From an uncultured Dysosmobacter sp. (lineage in GTDB: Bacteria; Bacillota; Clostridia; Oscillospirales; Oscillospiraceae): 11,473 bases of DNA. Shown here piece after piece: positions 1 through 7,342 of this stretch. The translations under genes were made by a program, and so were the position numbers. Each line of letters opens with the position of its first letter. Within the stretch, counting starts at the first letter, position 1. Location of the stretch: NCBI GenBank assembly GCA_934597465.1, contig CAKTSC010000028.1, positions 1 to 11,473 on the forward strand. The letters are read 5' to 3'. The notes below the pieces were generated by a model, which ran no database searches, had not been told where the DNA came from, and saw only the letters and a list, made by a program, of their open reading frames with translations.

Positions 1-1401
1 ACCACAGGTGAGTACCCCGCCGGTATGCTGCCGCTATGGGTCAAATGAAAATGTCCTTGACTTGGGGAGCACTTTACCATCGGCATGGGCATTGGCATGG
101 TGCACCAGCATTTCATGCAGATGCCGTCGCTGACGGTGGCGGAGAACGTGATCCTGGGTATTGAGCCCACCAAGCCCGGCGGCGTCCTCTTCGACCAGAA
201 GAAGGCCCGCCAGATGACCATGGAGGCCGCCGAGAAGTATCAGCTCCACGTGGATCCGGACGCCAAGATCAAGGATCTCAGCGTTGGCATGCGCCAGAAG
301 GTGGAGATCCTGAAGGAGCTGATCCGTGGCATCCAGATCCTGATCCTGGATGAGCCCACCGCCGTCCTGACGCCCCAAGAGACCAAGGAGCTCTTCGACC
401 AGCTACGCTTCCTGCGGGATCAGGGCTATGCCATCATCTTTATCTCCCACAAGCTGGGCGAGGTCATGGAGCTCTGCAACCGCGTCACGGTGCTGCGGCG
501 CGGCCGGATCATGGGCACAGATCTCATCGCCAACCTGAATCAGTCCACCCTGGCTCGGATGATCGTTGGCCGGGACGTGGTCACCAAGATGGAGCGAGGC
601 GAGCAGCATCCCAAGGGCAAGGTGGCGGAGATCCGGGATCTCATCTACCAAAACAAGGAGGGCCGCCCGGTGGTGAGCCACCTGAACTTCTCCATCCGGG
701 CCGGCGAGATCCTGGGCGTCGCCGGCGTGGAGGGGAATGGCCAGAGCGAGCTGGCCGACCTCCTCTGCGGCATGAAGTCCTTTACCCACGGCGATATCGT
801 CATCAACGGCACCTCCATCAAGGGCCTGAACGTCCGGAAGATCCGGGAGCTGGGTGTTTCCGCCATCTCGGAGGATCGCCTGAAGTTTGCCTGCGCGGAG
901 GATCTCTCCGTCCGGGACAACATCATGTCCATCTACCTCAACAGCCGGGCCTTCACCAAGGGCGCGCTGCTGGACATGAAGAAGGTCAACGAGTACGTTG
1001 ACCAGTGCATCAAAGATTATGAGATCAAGTGCGACTCCCCCGACGACCCGGTGCGCCTGCTCTCCGGCGGCAACATCCAGAAGGTGGTCGTGGCGAGAGA
1101 ATTCACCTGCGGCAGCAACCTCATCGTGGCCAGCCAGCCTACCCGCGGCATCGACGTGGGTACCAGCGAGATGATCCGCAAGACGCTGATCCGCAAGGCC
1201 CGGCAGGACGATGTGGCCACCCTCCTGATCTCCTCGGATCTCAACGAGGTGCTGGAGGTCTCTGACCGCCTGCTGGTCATTTACAAGGGCCAGTTTGTCG
1301 CCCACTTCACCAAGCCCAGCGAGATCTCCGAGGAGCTCTTAGGCGAGTACATGCTGGGCAACCGGCGCATGAGTGAGCAGGAAATGGGGGAATACGTATG
1401 A
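1..1401 (+). CDS. Nucleoside/simple-sugar ABC transporter ATP-binding protein (NupO/YufO-like), 5'-partial, frameshifted near its start
   Basis: Cytoplasmic ATPase that powers the two permeases encoded next. Numbered from the ATG at 85, domain 1 shows the Q-loop in GMVHQHF (Q8), signature LSVGMRQ (65-71), Walker B ILILDEP (catalytic E90) and H-loop H122. Domain 2 has a degenerate Walker A GVEGNGQSE (214-222, Lys replaced by Q220), signature LSGGNIQK (326-333) and a Walker B ending in SQP (Gln instead of Glu); a weak second site is usual in this family. ATG 85 is not the true start, because the Q-loop lies at residue 8 and the first Walker A must be upstream of the window. The frame is closed by TGA at 58-60, yet family-like sequence continues upstream: GEYPAGML in frame 1 (7-30) and RYGSNENVLDLGSTL in frame 2 (32-76). 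An extra base near 31 and a missing base near 77 would explain this. The 3' end overlaps the next gene by ATGA. Confidence 0.88.
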
Positions 1402-2489
1402 AGAAAGTCCGCCGTATCGAATCTGTTTTTGAGCTCGCCCGCATTCTTCTGGCGTTGGTCATCGCCTATGCCCTGGCGCTGCTGTGCCTGATCCTGGTAA
1501 CGGAGGATCCGGTGGAGGCGGTGACGATGTTCGCCGTCGGCCCGCTGACCTCCAGCCGCCGCTTCGGCCAGGTGATCGTGAAGTTCATCCCCTATACCAT
1601 GTGCGGCGTGGGCATGTGCTTCATGTACGCCAGCAACCGCTTCAGCATGTTTGGCGAGGGTTCCTACCTGATGAGCGGCTGCTTCGTCACCATCGCGGCC
1701 TTCGCCCTGGAGGCCTACCAGCTGCCGGCAGTGGTCATGATCCCCTTCCTGCTGGTGGTGGGTGCACTGGTGGGCGGCCTCATCGGCTTTACCCCGGCGG
1801 CCCTGGGCGCCAAGTTCAACATCAATGAACTGGTCACATCCACCATGCTTAACTATGTCTGCCTCTATTTAAGCCTGTATATCCTGAAGGTGCATCTGGC
1901 CGACCCGGACATCACCTTCTTTGCCTCCCGTATCCTGCCGGAGAATGTCCGTCTCCCACAGATCATGGCGCGCTCCACCATCCATGCCGGCCTTTTCATC
2001 GCACCGGTGTTCATCGCCTTGGCGGTGGTGATCTTCTTCCGGACGCGGCTGGGCTTCAGCATCCGCATCTGCGGCGCCAACCCGGATTTCGCTCGCTTCT
2101 CCGGCATCAACTTCTCCCGCAGCATCATCTGGGCCCATACCATCGGCGGCGCGCTGGTGGGTGTGGGCGCGTGCCTGGATCTGCTGGGCCTCTATGACCG
2201 CTACCTCTGGACGGAGATCACCAACTACGGCTTTTATGGCCTGGTCTCTGCCGTCCTTGCCCGGAAGAACCCCATCTTTGTTCCCCTGGGTGCCTTCCTG
2301 CTGGCCTACATGCACACGGGCGCCAGCATCCTGAACTACACCAGCGAGGTGCCCATCGAGTTCGTGCAGATCATGCAGGCGCTGCTGATTCTGCTGATCT
2401 CGGCCCAGACCTTCCTGCGAAAGACCAAGAACAAGCTGATCTTCAAGGACAGCCACGAAGCTATGACGAAGGAGGAGAAAGCGGCATGA
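1398..2489 (+). CDS. ABC transporter permease, BPD_transp_2 family (NupP/YufP-like)
   Basis: Inner-membrane permease of 363 residues, the first of two that should form the channel of a nucleoside importer. It begins with a short basic N-terminus and a long hydrophobic helix (about 13-35), followed by roughly eight or nine further hydrophobic segments. Family hallmarks are ALGAKFNINELVTSTMLNY (136-153), the cytoplasmic loop that contacts the ATPase, and TRLGFSIRICGANPDFARF (215-233), the counterpart of the usual 'LG.r.RavG.N..AAr.sGI' block. The start overlaps the ATPase stop by ATGA and is preceded by a GGGGGA purine tract; the end overlaps the next permease by ATGA, so translation is probably coupled. 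The C-terminal tail is charged (KEEKAA). The substrate could also be a sugar; nucleoside is inferred from the hydrolase gene downstream. Confidence 0.9.
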   Translation: MKKVRRIESVFELARILLALVIAYALALLCLILVTEDPVEAVTMFAVGPLTSSRRFGQVIVKFIPYTMCGVGMCFMYASNRFSMFGEGSYLMSGCFVTIAAFALEAYQLPAVVMIPFLLVVGALVGGLIGFTPAALGAKFNINELVTSTMLNYVCLYLSLYILKVHLADPDITFFASRILPENVRLPQIMARSTIHAGLFIAPVFIALAVVIFFRTRLGFSIRICGANPDFARFSGINFSRSIIWAHTIGGALVGVGACLDLLGLYDRYLWTEITNYGFYGLVSAVLARKNPIFVPLGAFLLAYMHTGASILNYTSEVPIEFVQIMQALLILLISAQTFLRKTKNKLIFKDSHEAMTKEEKAA

Positions 2490-3427
2490 ACGGGATCGCG
2501 ACCTTTCTGTTTTCGGCCATCCGTGTTTCCACGCCTCTGGTGTACGCCGCCATCGCGGCGGTCATCACCCAGCAGGCCGGCCTTCTGAACATGGCCGTGG
2601 AGAGCATGATGCTCTCTGCCGCGCTGGCCGGCGTCATGATCAGCGGCGCGACCCAGAGCGCGTTTCTGGGTGTGCTGGGCGGCGTGTTCTTCGCCGTGCT
2701 CATCGCTATGGTCATCTGGTACTCCGCTTTCATCATGAAGTGTGACCTCTACCTGATCTCCATCGCCATGAACGCGGGCCTCGTGGGCGGCACGGTCTTC
2801 GTCATGTATATCGCGACGAAGCAGAAGGCCAACACCATCGGCTACATCATGAGCCAGACCGTCGGCAAGTGGGACATCCCCCTGCTGAAGGACATCCCCT
2901 TCCTCGGAAAGATCCTCTCGGGCCAAAACATTATGACCTACGTGGCGGTGGCCGCGGTGCTTGCCACCTGGTTTTTGATCTACAAGACCAAGCTGGGCCT
3001 GCGTATCCGTTCCGTGGGCGAGAACCCCGGCGCGGCGGAATCCGTCGGTATCAACCCCGTGCGCCTTTACGGCATCTCCTTCGCCTGGTCCGGCATCATG
3101 GCGGGGCTCGGCGGCGTCTACATGTCCATGGGCCTTATGAGCTACTTCGCCCGTGACATGGTGGCGGGCCGCGGCATGATCGGCGTTTCCGCCATGAACG
3201 TGGCCAATGCCTCCCCCGTGGGCTCCGCGCTCTTCGCCATGCTCTTCGGCATCTCCGATACCACGGCAAACTACATGCAGATCCTGGGCTTCCAGCCCCA
3301 GCTGATCGCGGCCTTCCCCTATGCGGTCACCATCGTTCTGATGGCGCTGCTGGCCTATATCCAGCACCGCCACTACCAGAAATACCTGGCGAAAAAGCTG
3401 GAGCAGAGCGGCTTCTCCGTGGACTGA
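2486..3427 (+). CDS. ABC transporter permease, BPD_transp_2 family (NupQ/YufQ-like)
   Basis: Second inner-membrane permease, 313 residues, the usual partner length for this family. The opening TPLVYAAIAAVITQQAGLLNMAVES (16-40) is the typical N-terminal block in which a first helix leads to the conserved 'G..NiG.EG' type motif. A central block, KLGLRIRSVGENPGAAESVGINP (169-191), matches the ATPase-contacting loop of the family, and MVAGRGMIGVSAM (225-237) matches the conserved 'AGRGfialA' segment. About eight hydrophobic segments are visible. The start is set by an ATGA overlap with the first permease and by a GGAGGAG ribosome binding site at 2471-2477, which lies inside the upstream gene. Together with the preceding two genes this is a complete ATPase plus heteromeric permease set; the substrate-binding lipoprotein would be expected upstream, outside the window. 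Confidence 0.9.
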   Translation: MNGIATFLFSAIRVSTPLVYAAIAAVITQQAGLLNMAVESMMLSAALAGVMISGATQSAFLGVLGGVFFAVLIAMVIWYSAFIMKCDLYLISIAMNAGLVGGTVFVMYIATKQKANTIGYIMSQTVGKWDIPLLKDIPFLGKILSGQNIMTYVAVAAVLATWFLIYKTKLGLRIRSVGENPGAAESVGINPVRLYGISFAWSGIMAGLGGVYMSMGLMSYFARDMVAGRGMIGVSAMNVANASPVGSALFAMLFGISDTTANYMQILGFQPQLIAAFPYAVTIVLMALLAYIQHRHYQKYLAKKLEQSGFSVD

Positions 3428-3459
3428 CTGCCGGAGAATGCCCCAGAGAGGAGGATCCT

Positions 3460-4434
3460 ATGAAGAAGCTTCCTGTCATTTTTGACTGTGACCCGGGCCA
3501 CGACGATGCCATCGCCCTGGTGATGGCGCTGGCCTGCCCCCAGTGGGATATCCGGGCCATCACCACCGTGGGCGGCAACAATACCATTGAGAATGTCACC
3601 TCCAATGCCCTGCGGGTGCTGGAAGTCACCGGCCGCACGGAGATTCCCGTGGCCTCCGGCCAGGCGGCGCCCTTCCTGCGGGAACTGGTGCAGACCGGGA
3701 AGTTCCATGGCCGCACCGGCATGGACGGGCACCATCTGCCCCCGCCCGCCACCAAGCCCGCCAGCTCCGACGCGGTGGGGCTGATGGCGAAGATCCTGGA
3801 GGAGAGCGAGACCCCCGTGACCCTTCTGGTGACGGGCGTCTTCACCAACATCGCAACGCTGCTGCTGGCCTATCCCCACCTGAAGAGCAAGATCGCGGAG
3901 ATCTCTATCATGGGCGGCAGCTACTACCGGGGGAACTGGTCTCCGGTGGCGGAGTTCAATGTCTGGGCGGATCCGGAGGCGGCGGATGTCGTGATGCGCT
4001 CCGGCATCCCCTTCACCCTCTACGGCCTGGATGTGACCCATCAGGCCTACATCACCCGGGAGGAGTACCGCGCCCTGCGGACATACCGGAATCCGGTAGC
4101 GGATTTCATCGCCGACCTCTTCGACTTCTTCTCCAAGAGCTGCATCGAGGAGCGGGGGCATCCGGGCTGCCTGGTACACGATGCCTGCGCGGTGGCCGGG
4201 CTCATCGATCCGACCCTGTACCGCTATGTGGAGACCTCCGCCCAGATGGATCTGGACGGCGGGCTCACCCGGGGCGGCTGCGTCATCGACGTGCGGCCCG
4301 AGGGCTGGCCCCGCAGGGAACCGGTGAATGCCCGGGTGGCCACGTGGGTAGACCGGCCCCGCTTCGTACAGCTGCTCCTGGATTCGTGCGCGTCTTACAG
4401 CAAGACGGGGGAGGGAGGTTCCCATGAAGCGTGA
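3460..4434 (+). CDS. Inosine/uridine-preferring nucleoside hydrolase (IUNH), predicted active
   Basis: Cytoplasmic Ca2+-dependent hydrolase of 324 residues that splits the N-glycosidic bond of ribonucleosides into free base and ribose. All landmark elements are present: DCDPGHDDAIAL at 9-20 (D9, D11, D15, D16, with the metal ligands and general base), TGVFTNIA at 125-132, MGGSYYRGN followed by AEFN (164-167) for ribose binding, GLDVTHQA at 189-196, and HDACAVA at 240-246 carrying the late metal-binding Asp (D241). Length is typical for the family. It starts 32 bases after the second permease with a GAGGAGG site at 3450-3455 and sits in the same operon, so it most likely processes nucleosides brought in by the transporter. 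The exact base preference cannot be read from sequence. The 3' end overlaps the next gene by 11 bases. Confidence 0.93.
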   Translation: MKKLPVIFDCDPGHDDAIALVMALACPQWDIRAITTVGGNNTIENVTSNALRVLEVTGRTEIPVASGQAAPFLRELVQTGKFHGRTGMDGHHLPPPATKPASSDAVGLMAKILEESETPVTLLVTGVFTNIATLLLAYPHLKSKIAEISIMGGSYYRGNWSPVAEFNVWADPEAADVVMRSGIPFTLYGLDVTHQAYITREEYRALRTYRNPVADFIADLFDFFSKSCIEERGHPGCLVHDACAVAGLIDPTLYRYVETSAQMDLDGGLTRGGCVIDVRPEGWPRREPVNARVATWVDRPRFVQLLLDSCASYSKTGEGGSHEA

Positions 4435-5302
4435 GTTATTGATCGATTGCCACACCGGGAACCGGAATCTCCCTGCCCTCCGGATGGCAAGCTGCCTGCC
4501 GGATATGGAGATCTGCGCCCTGACGGCCTGCTATGACCCAGATCGGCTGGGAGCGGAGGCGCGGGATCTGGAGACCCTTTGCCGGAAGGCCGGGCTGAAG
4601 GCGGAATGCGCCGTGGGCGCCCGCCGCCCCATGATCCCCCGCCGCCCCTGCAGCGGCGGCCCCGGCCCCTCCGCAGAGTATGCGCACATCCCGGAAAACG
4701 GCTACGCTTGGGATCTCATCTGCCGCAAGGCCATGGCGGTGCCGGACGGGCTGACGGTGATGCTGCTGGGCCCGGCCACGAACCTGGCTATCGCCCTGCT
4801 CCGCTATCCCGCCCTGCGGGAGCACATCCGCGGTGTGATCCTGGCGGGCGGCAGCTTCGGCTTCGGGGATGTGCGGCCCTACGCGGAGCGGAGCGTTTTT
4901 GAGGATGCCTACGCCTGCAAGGTGCTGCTGCGCTCCGGCATTCCGGTGAGCATGATCGGCCTCAGCGCCGCGGCGGATGCCGCCCTGACCCGGGAGGAGC
5001 TGGAAACGGCTCTGCGCCCGCTGGTGGGCGAGGAACTGCCCGGCTGCCTGCGGGATCTCTCCGTCCACCGCCTGGGAGACCGCTATGTGATCCCATCCCT
5101 GGCCGCGGCGGCCTGGATGCTGGATCCGGCGGCGGCTGTCACGGATCATTTCCACGTGGAGGTGGAAGTGGACGGAACCGAGATGTACGGCCGCACGGTC
5201 ATCGAATGGCGGCATTACCTCCACCAGCCGGAGGAGACCCTGGTGGCCACCAGCGTCCGGAAGGAAGCGCTATTGGCCCTGATGGCCCAGTGCGCGGACT
5301 GA
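4424..5302 (+). CDS. Divergent nucleoside hydrolase-fold protein, probably catalytically inactive
   Basis: Protein of 292 residues related to the preceding hydrolase, as shown by LGPATNLAIALLRYP (115-129), ILAGGSFGFGD (139-149) and LLRSGIPVSMIGL (168-180), which align in order with LVTGVFTNIATLLLAYP, SIMGGSYYRGN and VMRSGIPFTLYGL. The active-site residues are gone: DxDxGxDD has become DCHTGNRN (8-15), keeping only the first Asp; AEFN has become AERS (154-157); GLDVTHQA has become GLSAAADA (180-187); HDACAVA has become IPSLAAA (223-229). It should therefore not bind Ca2+ or cleave nucleosides in the usual way. The reading frame is intact with a good Shine-Dalgarno (GGGAGG, about 4409-4417) and an 11-base overlap with the active gene, so it is probably made and retained. 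A regulatory or binding subunit, or a changed reaction, are possible roles; none is shown. Confidence 0.8.
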   Translation: MKRELLIDCHTGNRNLPALRMASCLPDMEICALTACYDPDRLGAEARDLETLCRKAGLKAECAVGARRPMIPRRPCSGGPGPSAEYAHIPENGYAWDLICRKAMAVPDGLTVMLLGPATNLAIALLRYPALREHIRGVILAGGSFGFGDVRPYAERSVFEDAYACKVLLRSGIPVSMIGLSAAADAALTREELETALRPLVGEELPGCLRDLSVHRLGDRYVIPSLAAAAWMLDPAAAVTDHFHVEVEVDGTEMYGRTVIEWRHYLHQPEETLVATSVRKEALLALMAQCAD

Positions 5303-5411
5303 GCTCCGCGCGGGAAAACGGATGGCAGCTGCCTTCTGGCGCGAGAGACCGGCGCGGGGTACGCCGGCAGGATCGCAGTTCGGAGCCGGGGGACAGCTAA
5401 GGGAAAGAAAT

Positions 5412-5460
5412 AGAAGCATGATCGGGACGCGGGGTAGCCCCGCGTCCCGATCATGCTTCT
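5412..5460. repeat. Perfect 23-bp inverted repeat with a 3-base loop
   Basis: Bases 5412-5434 are exactly complementary to 5438-5460, with TAG as the loop. As RNA this is a very stable hairpin in either direction. Read on the minus strand it is followed by a T-rich tail (ATTTCTTTCCC, complement of 5401-5411), so it could act as a back-up terminator beyond the tRNA. Read on the + strand there is no T-run, although it lies about 110 bases after the stop of the nucleoside operon and could cap its transcript. Confidence 0.8.
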
Positions 5461-5507
5461 GCACCAGAAGCTCCTCTCCGCCGCACAGTGCGCCGGAGCC
5501 CAGGAGA

Positions 5508-5543
5508 GCCCGCCCGCGCCCCAAAAGGGCGCGGGCGGGCTTT
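5508..5543 (+). terminator. Rho-independent terminator of the nucleoside operon
   Basis: A perfect 14-bp, all-GC stem (5508-5521 with 5527-5540) closes a CAAAA loop and is followed by TTT (5541-5543). The T-run is short, but the stem is very stable and the position, 206 bases after the last operon gene and just before a convergent tRNA terminator, fits transcription termination on the + strand. Confidence 0.6.
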
Positions 5544-5551
5544 CCCATCAT

Positions 5552-5592
5552 AAAAACAAAACCCGCCCCCGGGAGCGTGGCTCTCGGGGGCG
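5552..5592 (-). terminator. Rho-independent terminator of tRNA-Leu
   Basis: On the minus strand a 13-bp stem with one mismatch (5592-5580 with 5576-5564, loop CAC) is followed by GGGTTTTGTTTTT. It starts one base after the encoded CCA of the tRNA. Strong stem plus T-rich tail make this a convincing intrinsic terminator. Confidence 0.85.
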
Positions 5593-5593
5593 C

Positions 5594-5679
5594 TGGTGCC
5601 GGTGGTGGGACTCGAACCCACACGGTGTCGCCACCAACGGATTTTGAGTCCGTCACGTCTACCATTCCATCACACCGGC
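5594..5679 (-). tRNA. tRNA-Leu (anticodon CAA), CCA encoded
   Basis: The minus strand folds as a class II tRNA. The acceptor stem GCCGGTG (5679-5673) pairs with CACCGGC, followed by discriminator A (5597) and an encoded CCA (5596-5594). The anticodon stem ACGGA/TCCGT encloses the loop CTCAAAA, giving anticodon CAA, which reads UUG leucine codons. A long variable arm (GGTGGCGACACC), typical of Leu, Ser and Tyr tRNAs, is present, and the T arm is GTGGG-TTCGAGT-CCCAC. The total of 86 bases including CCA is normal for tRNA-Leu. It is a single-gene unit with its own promoter and terminator, convergent to the nucleoside operon. Confidence 0.97.
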
Positions 5680-5732
5680 ATGCTGTCCGCCTGATACCCC
5701 AAAGGGCGCATCGCGCGGAACCCATACAAATT

Positions 5733-5761
5733 ATGATACCATGCCCGCCCGGCGATTGCAA
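5733..5761 (-). promoter_or_regulatory. Sigma-A promoter of tRNA-Leu
   Basis: On the minus strand, -35 TTGCAA (5761-5756), a 17-base spacer and -10 TATCAT (5738-5733), preceded by TGG, which gives an extended -10. A transcript starting near 5726 would carry a 5' leader of about 47 bases before the tRNA, to be removed by RNase P. Confidence 0.75.
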
Positions 5762-5919
5762 GGGGAATTTCTCCGCACCTGCCCCGTCAAAGTCCTGCCG
5801 ATCCACCCCCCGAACACCCGCGCCTCCCGGATCGCCCCACCCGAAACCGCCCGCCACCTCCCGAGACCCCGCCATCCCGGAAAATCCAAAAAGAAGTGCT
5901 ACCCAAACGGAAGAAGAAG
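5762..5919. other. Gene-free, strongly C-rich spacer
   Basis: This lies between the divergent tRNA promoter and the promoter of the lipoprotein gene. By eye about 60 of the 110 bases at 5771-5880 are C and about 20 are G. I see no ribosome binding site, open frame with protein-like sequence, or strong hairpin. Confidence 0.5.
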
Positions 5920-5928
5920 TGGTATAGT
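5920..5928 (+). promoter_or_regulatory. Extended -10 promoter element of the lipoprotein/response regulator genes
   Basis: TGGTATAGT fits TGN-TATAAT with one mismatch in the hexamer. It lies in an A-rich pocket within GC-rich DNA, 55 bases before the lipoprotein start. No good -35 box is seen 16-18 bases upstream, which is tolerable for an extended -10 promoter. Confidence 0.45.
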
Positions 5929-5967
5929 ATTCTTGTATTGGTATCGGCGCGGGCGGAATGCCCGCTG

Positions 5968-5976
5968 AAAGGAGGG
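5968..5976 (+). promoter_or_regulatory. Ribosome binding site that fixes the lipoprotein start
   Basis: AAAGGAGGG lies 6 bases before ATG 5983. The longer open frame starting at 5896 has no such site and would place an unlikely leader before the signal peptide. Confidence 0.85.
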
Positions 5977-5982
5977 AAGGCC

Positions 5983-7323
5983 ATGAAACGCATCCGCAGG
6001 ATCCTGGCGGCGCTGCTGGCGGCGCTGAGTCTCAGCGCGGGCCTTTCCGGCTGCTCCCTGAACCTGGCCGTGGCGCCGGAGGATCTCTACACCCTGCCCC
6101 AGCTCCCGGCGGAGTACACCGAGCTCAACCGCTCCATCCGCCAGCTCATCGAGGCCGGGGCGGAGTACGCCGCCCCCACGGCGGGCACCAACCTCCAGCC
6201 CCTCCAGCTGGTGGATCTGGACGGCGACGGCCGGGAGGAGGCCCTGGCCTTCCTCCGCCAGGACAGCGACGAGCAGGCCCTGAAGATCTATATCTATGAC
6301 CGGACGGAGCAGGGCTACGCCCAGAGCGCCGTCATCGAGGGCAGCGGCACCGCGGTCTACAGCGTGGACTACCGGGATCTGGACGGCGACGGCCGCCAGG
6401 AGATCCTGGTGAGCTGGAAGGTGGGCCCGGAGATGCAGGTGCTCTCCGTCTTCACGCTGCACCTGGGAACCCCACGGGAGCTCATGAACAGCAGCTACAT
6501 CCGCTACGCCGCGGCAGACCTGGACGGCGACGGCCGGGAGGAGCTCATCACCTTCCGGGCGGACGAGCAGGGCGCCGGCACGGCGGACTACTACGCCTGG
6601 ACGGCGGAGGATACCCTGGCCCCTGCCGGGATGGCCCGGCTCTCCATGACCATGGCGGAGCTCAGCGCCGGGCAGGTGCTCTCCGGCACCCTGCGGGGCG
6701 GGGAGCCGGCGGTCTTCGCCACCGGCGTCAGCGACTCCCGGATCCAGGTGACGGATATCCTGGCCCTGCGCCAGGGGGAGCTGGGGAACCTGACGGTCTC
6801 GGACAGCACCGGCGTCTCCCGGGAGATCTACCGCTACCTGGGCCTCTTCCCCACGGATATCGACGGCGACGGCGTCACGGAACTCCCGGCGCCGCTGGAG
6901 CTCACCGCCTACGGCGACGAGCCCGGCAGCCGCATCGACTGGCGCAGCTTCGACGCCCAGGGCCTCAGCGAGAGCGCCCTCAACACCTACCATGCCCCGG
7001 CCGACGGCTGGTATCTGGATCTGCCGGAGGACTGGGGCGAGACCCTCAGCGTCACGGCGGAGGGCAGCGGGACGGAGGTGTCCACCACCACCTTCGCCCT
7101 GGGCCGCGGGGCGGAGCGGACGGAGATCCTGCGCATCTACACCTTCTCCGGCGAGAAGCGGGAGACCCTGGCCGCCAAGGGCGGGCGGATCCTCCTGAGC
7201 CGGGAGGGACAGACCATCTACGCCGCCGAGCTGGTGGAGGGCGCCTCCTCCGGCCTGACGGAGGACAGCCTGCGCCAGCGCTTCCACCGGATCAGCCGGG
7301 TCTGGACGCTGGCGGGAAACTGA
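5983..7323 (+). CDS. Lipoprotein with four DxDxDG (VCBS/FG-GAP-like) repeats
   Basis: Predicted extracytoplasmic lipoprotein of 446 residues. The N-terminus MKRIRRILAALLAALSLSAG is a signal sequence ending in the lipobox LSGC, so C24 should be lipidated after cleavage by signal peptidase II. Four acidic repeats follow: LDGDGREE near 79-86, LDGDGRQE near 133-140, LDGDGREE near 180-187 and IDGDGVTE near 293-300. Such DxDxDG loops bind Ca2+ in EF-hand-like and beta-propeller (FG-GAP/VCBS) proteins, and their spacing of about 50 residues for the first three fits blades of a propeller. The last 110 residues carry no repeat and form a separate beta-rich region. There is no catalytic motif I recognise. 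The response regulator starts 19 bases downstream, so the two are probably co-transcribed; a sensory or envelope-monitoring role is an inference from that linkage. Confidence 0.88.
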   Translation: MKRIRRILAALLAALSLSAGLSGCSLNLAVAPEDLYTLPQLPAEYTELNRSIRQLIEAGAEYAAPTAGTNLQPLQLVDLDGDGREEALAFLRQDSDEQALKIYIYDRTEQGYAQSAVIEGSGTAVYSVDYRDLDGDGRQEILVSWKVGPEMQVLSVFTLHLGTPRELMNSSYIRYAAADLDGDGREELITFRADEQGAGTADYYAWTAEDTLAPAGMARLSMTMAELSAGQVLSGTLRGGEPAVFATGVSDSRIQVTDILALRQGELGNLTVSDSTGVSREIYRYLGLFPTDIDGDGVTELPAPLELTAYGDEPGSRIDWRSFDAQGLSESALNTYHAPADGWYLDLPEDWGETLSVTAEGSGTEVSTTTFALGRGAERTEILRIYTFSGEKRETLAAKGGRILLSREGQTIYAAELVEGASSGLTEDSLRQRFHRISRVWTLAGN

Positions 7324-7342
7324 GGGAAAGGACGGGAACGCC

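Larger units (their letters stand above)
5303..5593. other. Convergent intergenic region between the nucleoside operon and the tRNA-Leu gene
   Basis: No coding potential is apparent. The stretch contains a 6-bp GC hairpin (5349-5354 with 5362-5367), the perfect 23-bp hairpin at 5412-5460, a + strand terminator at 5508-5543 and the minus-strand tRNA terminator at 5552-5592. Open frames that cross it are GC-rich chance frames without ribosome binding sites. Confidence 0.6.

Noticed and set aside
403..1305. Long minus-strand open frames opposite the ATPase, permease, hydrolase, lipoprotein and kinase genes
   Set aside because: They are shadows of real GC-rich genes: low-complexity composition rich in His, Asp, Ala and Gly, no motifs, and no ribosome binding sites. 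The + strand frames carry clear family motifs.
5594..5679. tRNA-Leu as an integration site for a mobile element
   Set aside because: I see no integrase gene and no duplicated tRNA 3' end anywhere in the window.
5322..5927. 201-codon + strand open frame across the tRNA region
   Set aside because: It reads through the antisense of tRNA-Leu (giving the familiar spurious GGTRTHTV... peptide), terminators and promoters, and has no ribosome binding site.
5896..5982. Upstream start for the lipoprotein
   Set aside because: It would start before the predicted promoter and put 29 residues ahead of a perfect signal peptide and lipobox; AAAGGAGGG precedes ATG 5983.
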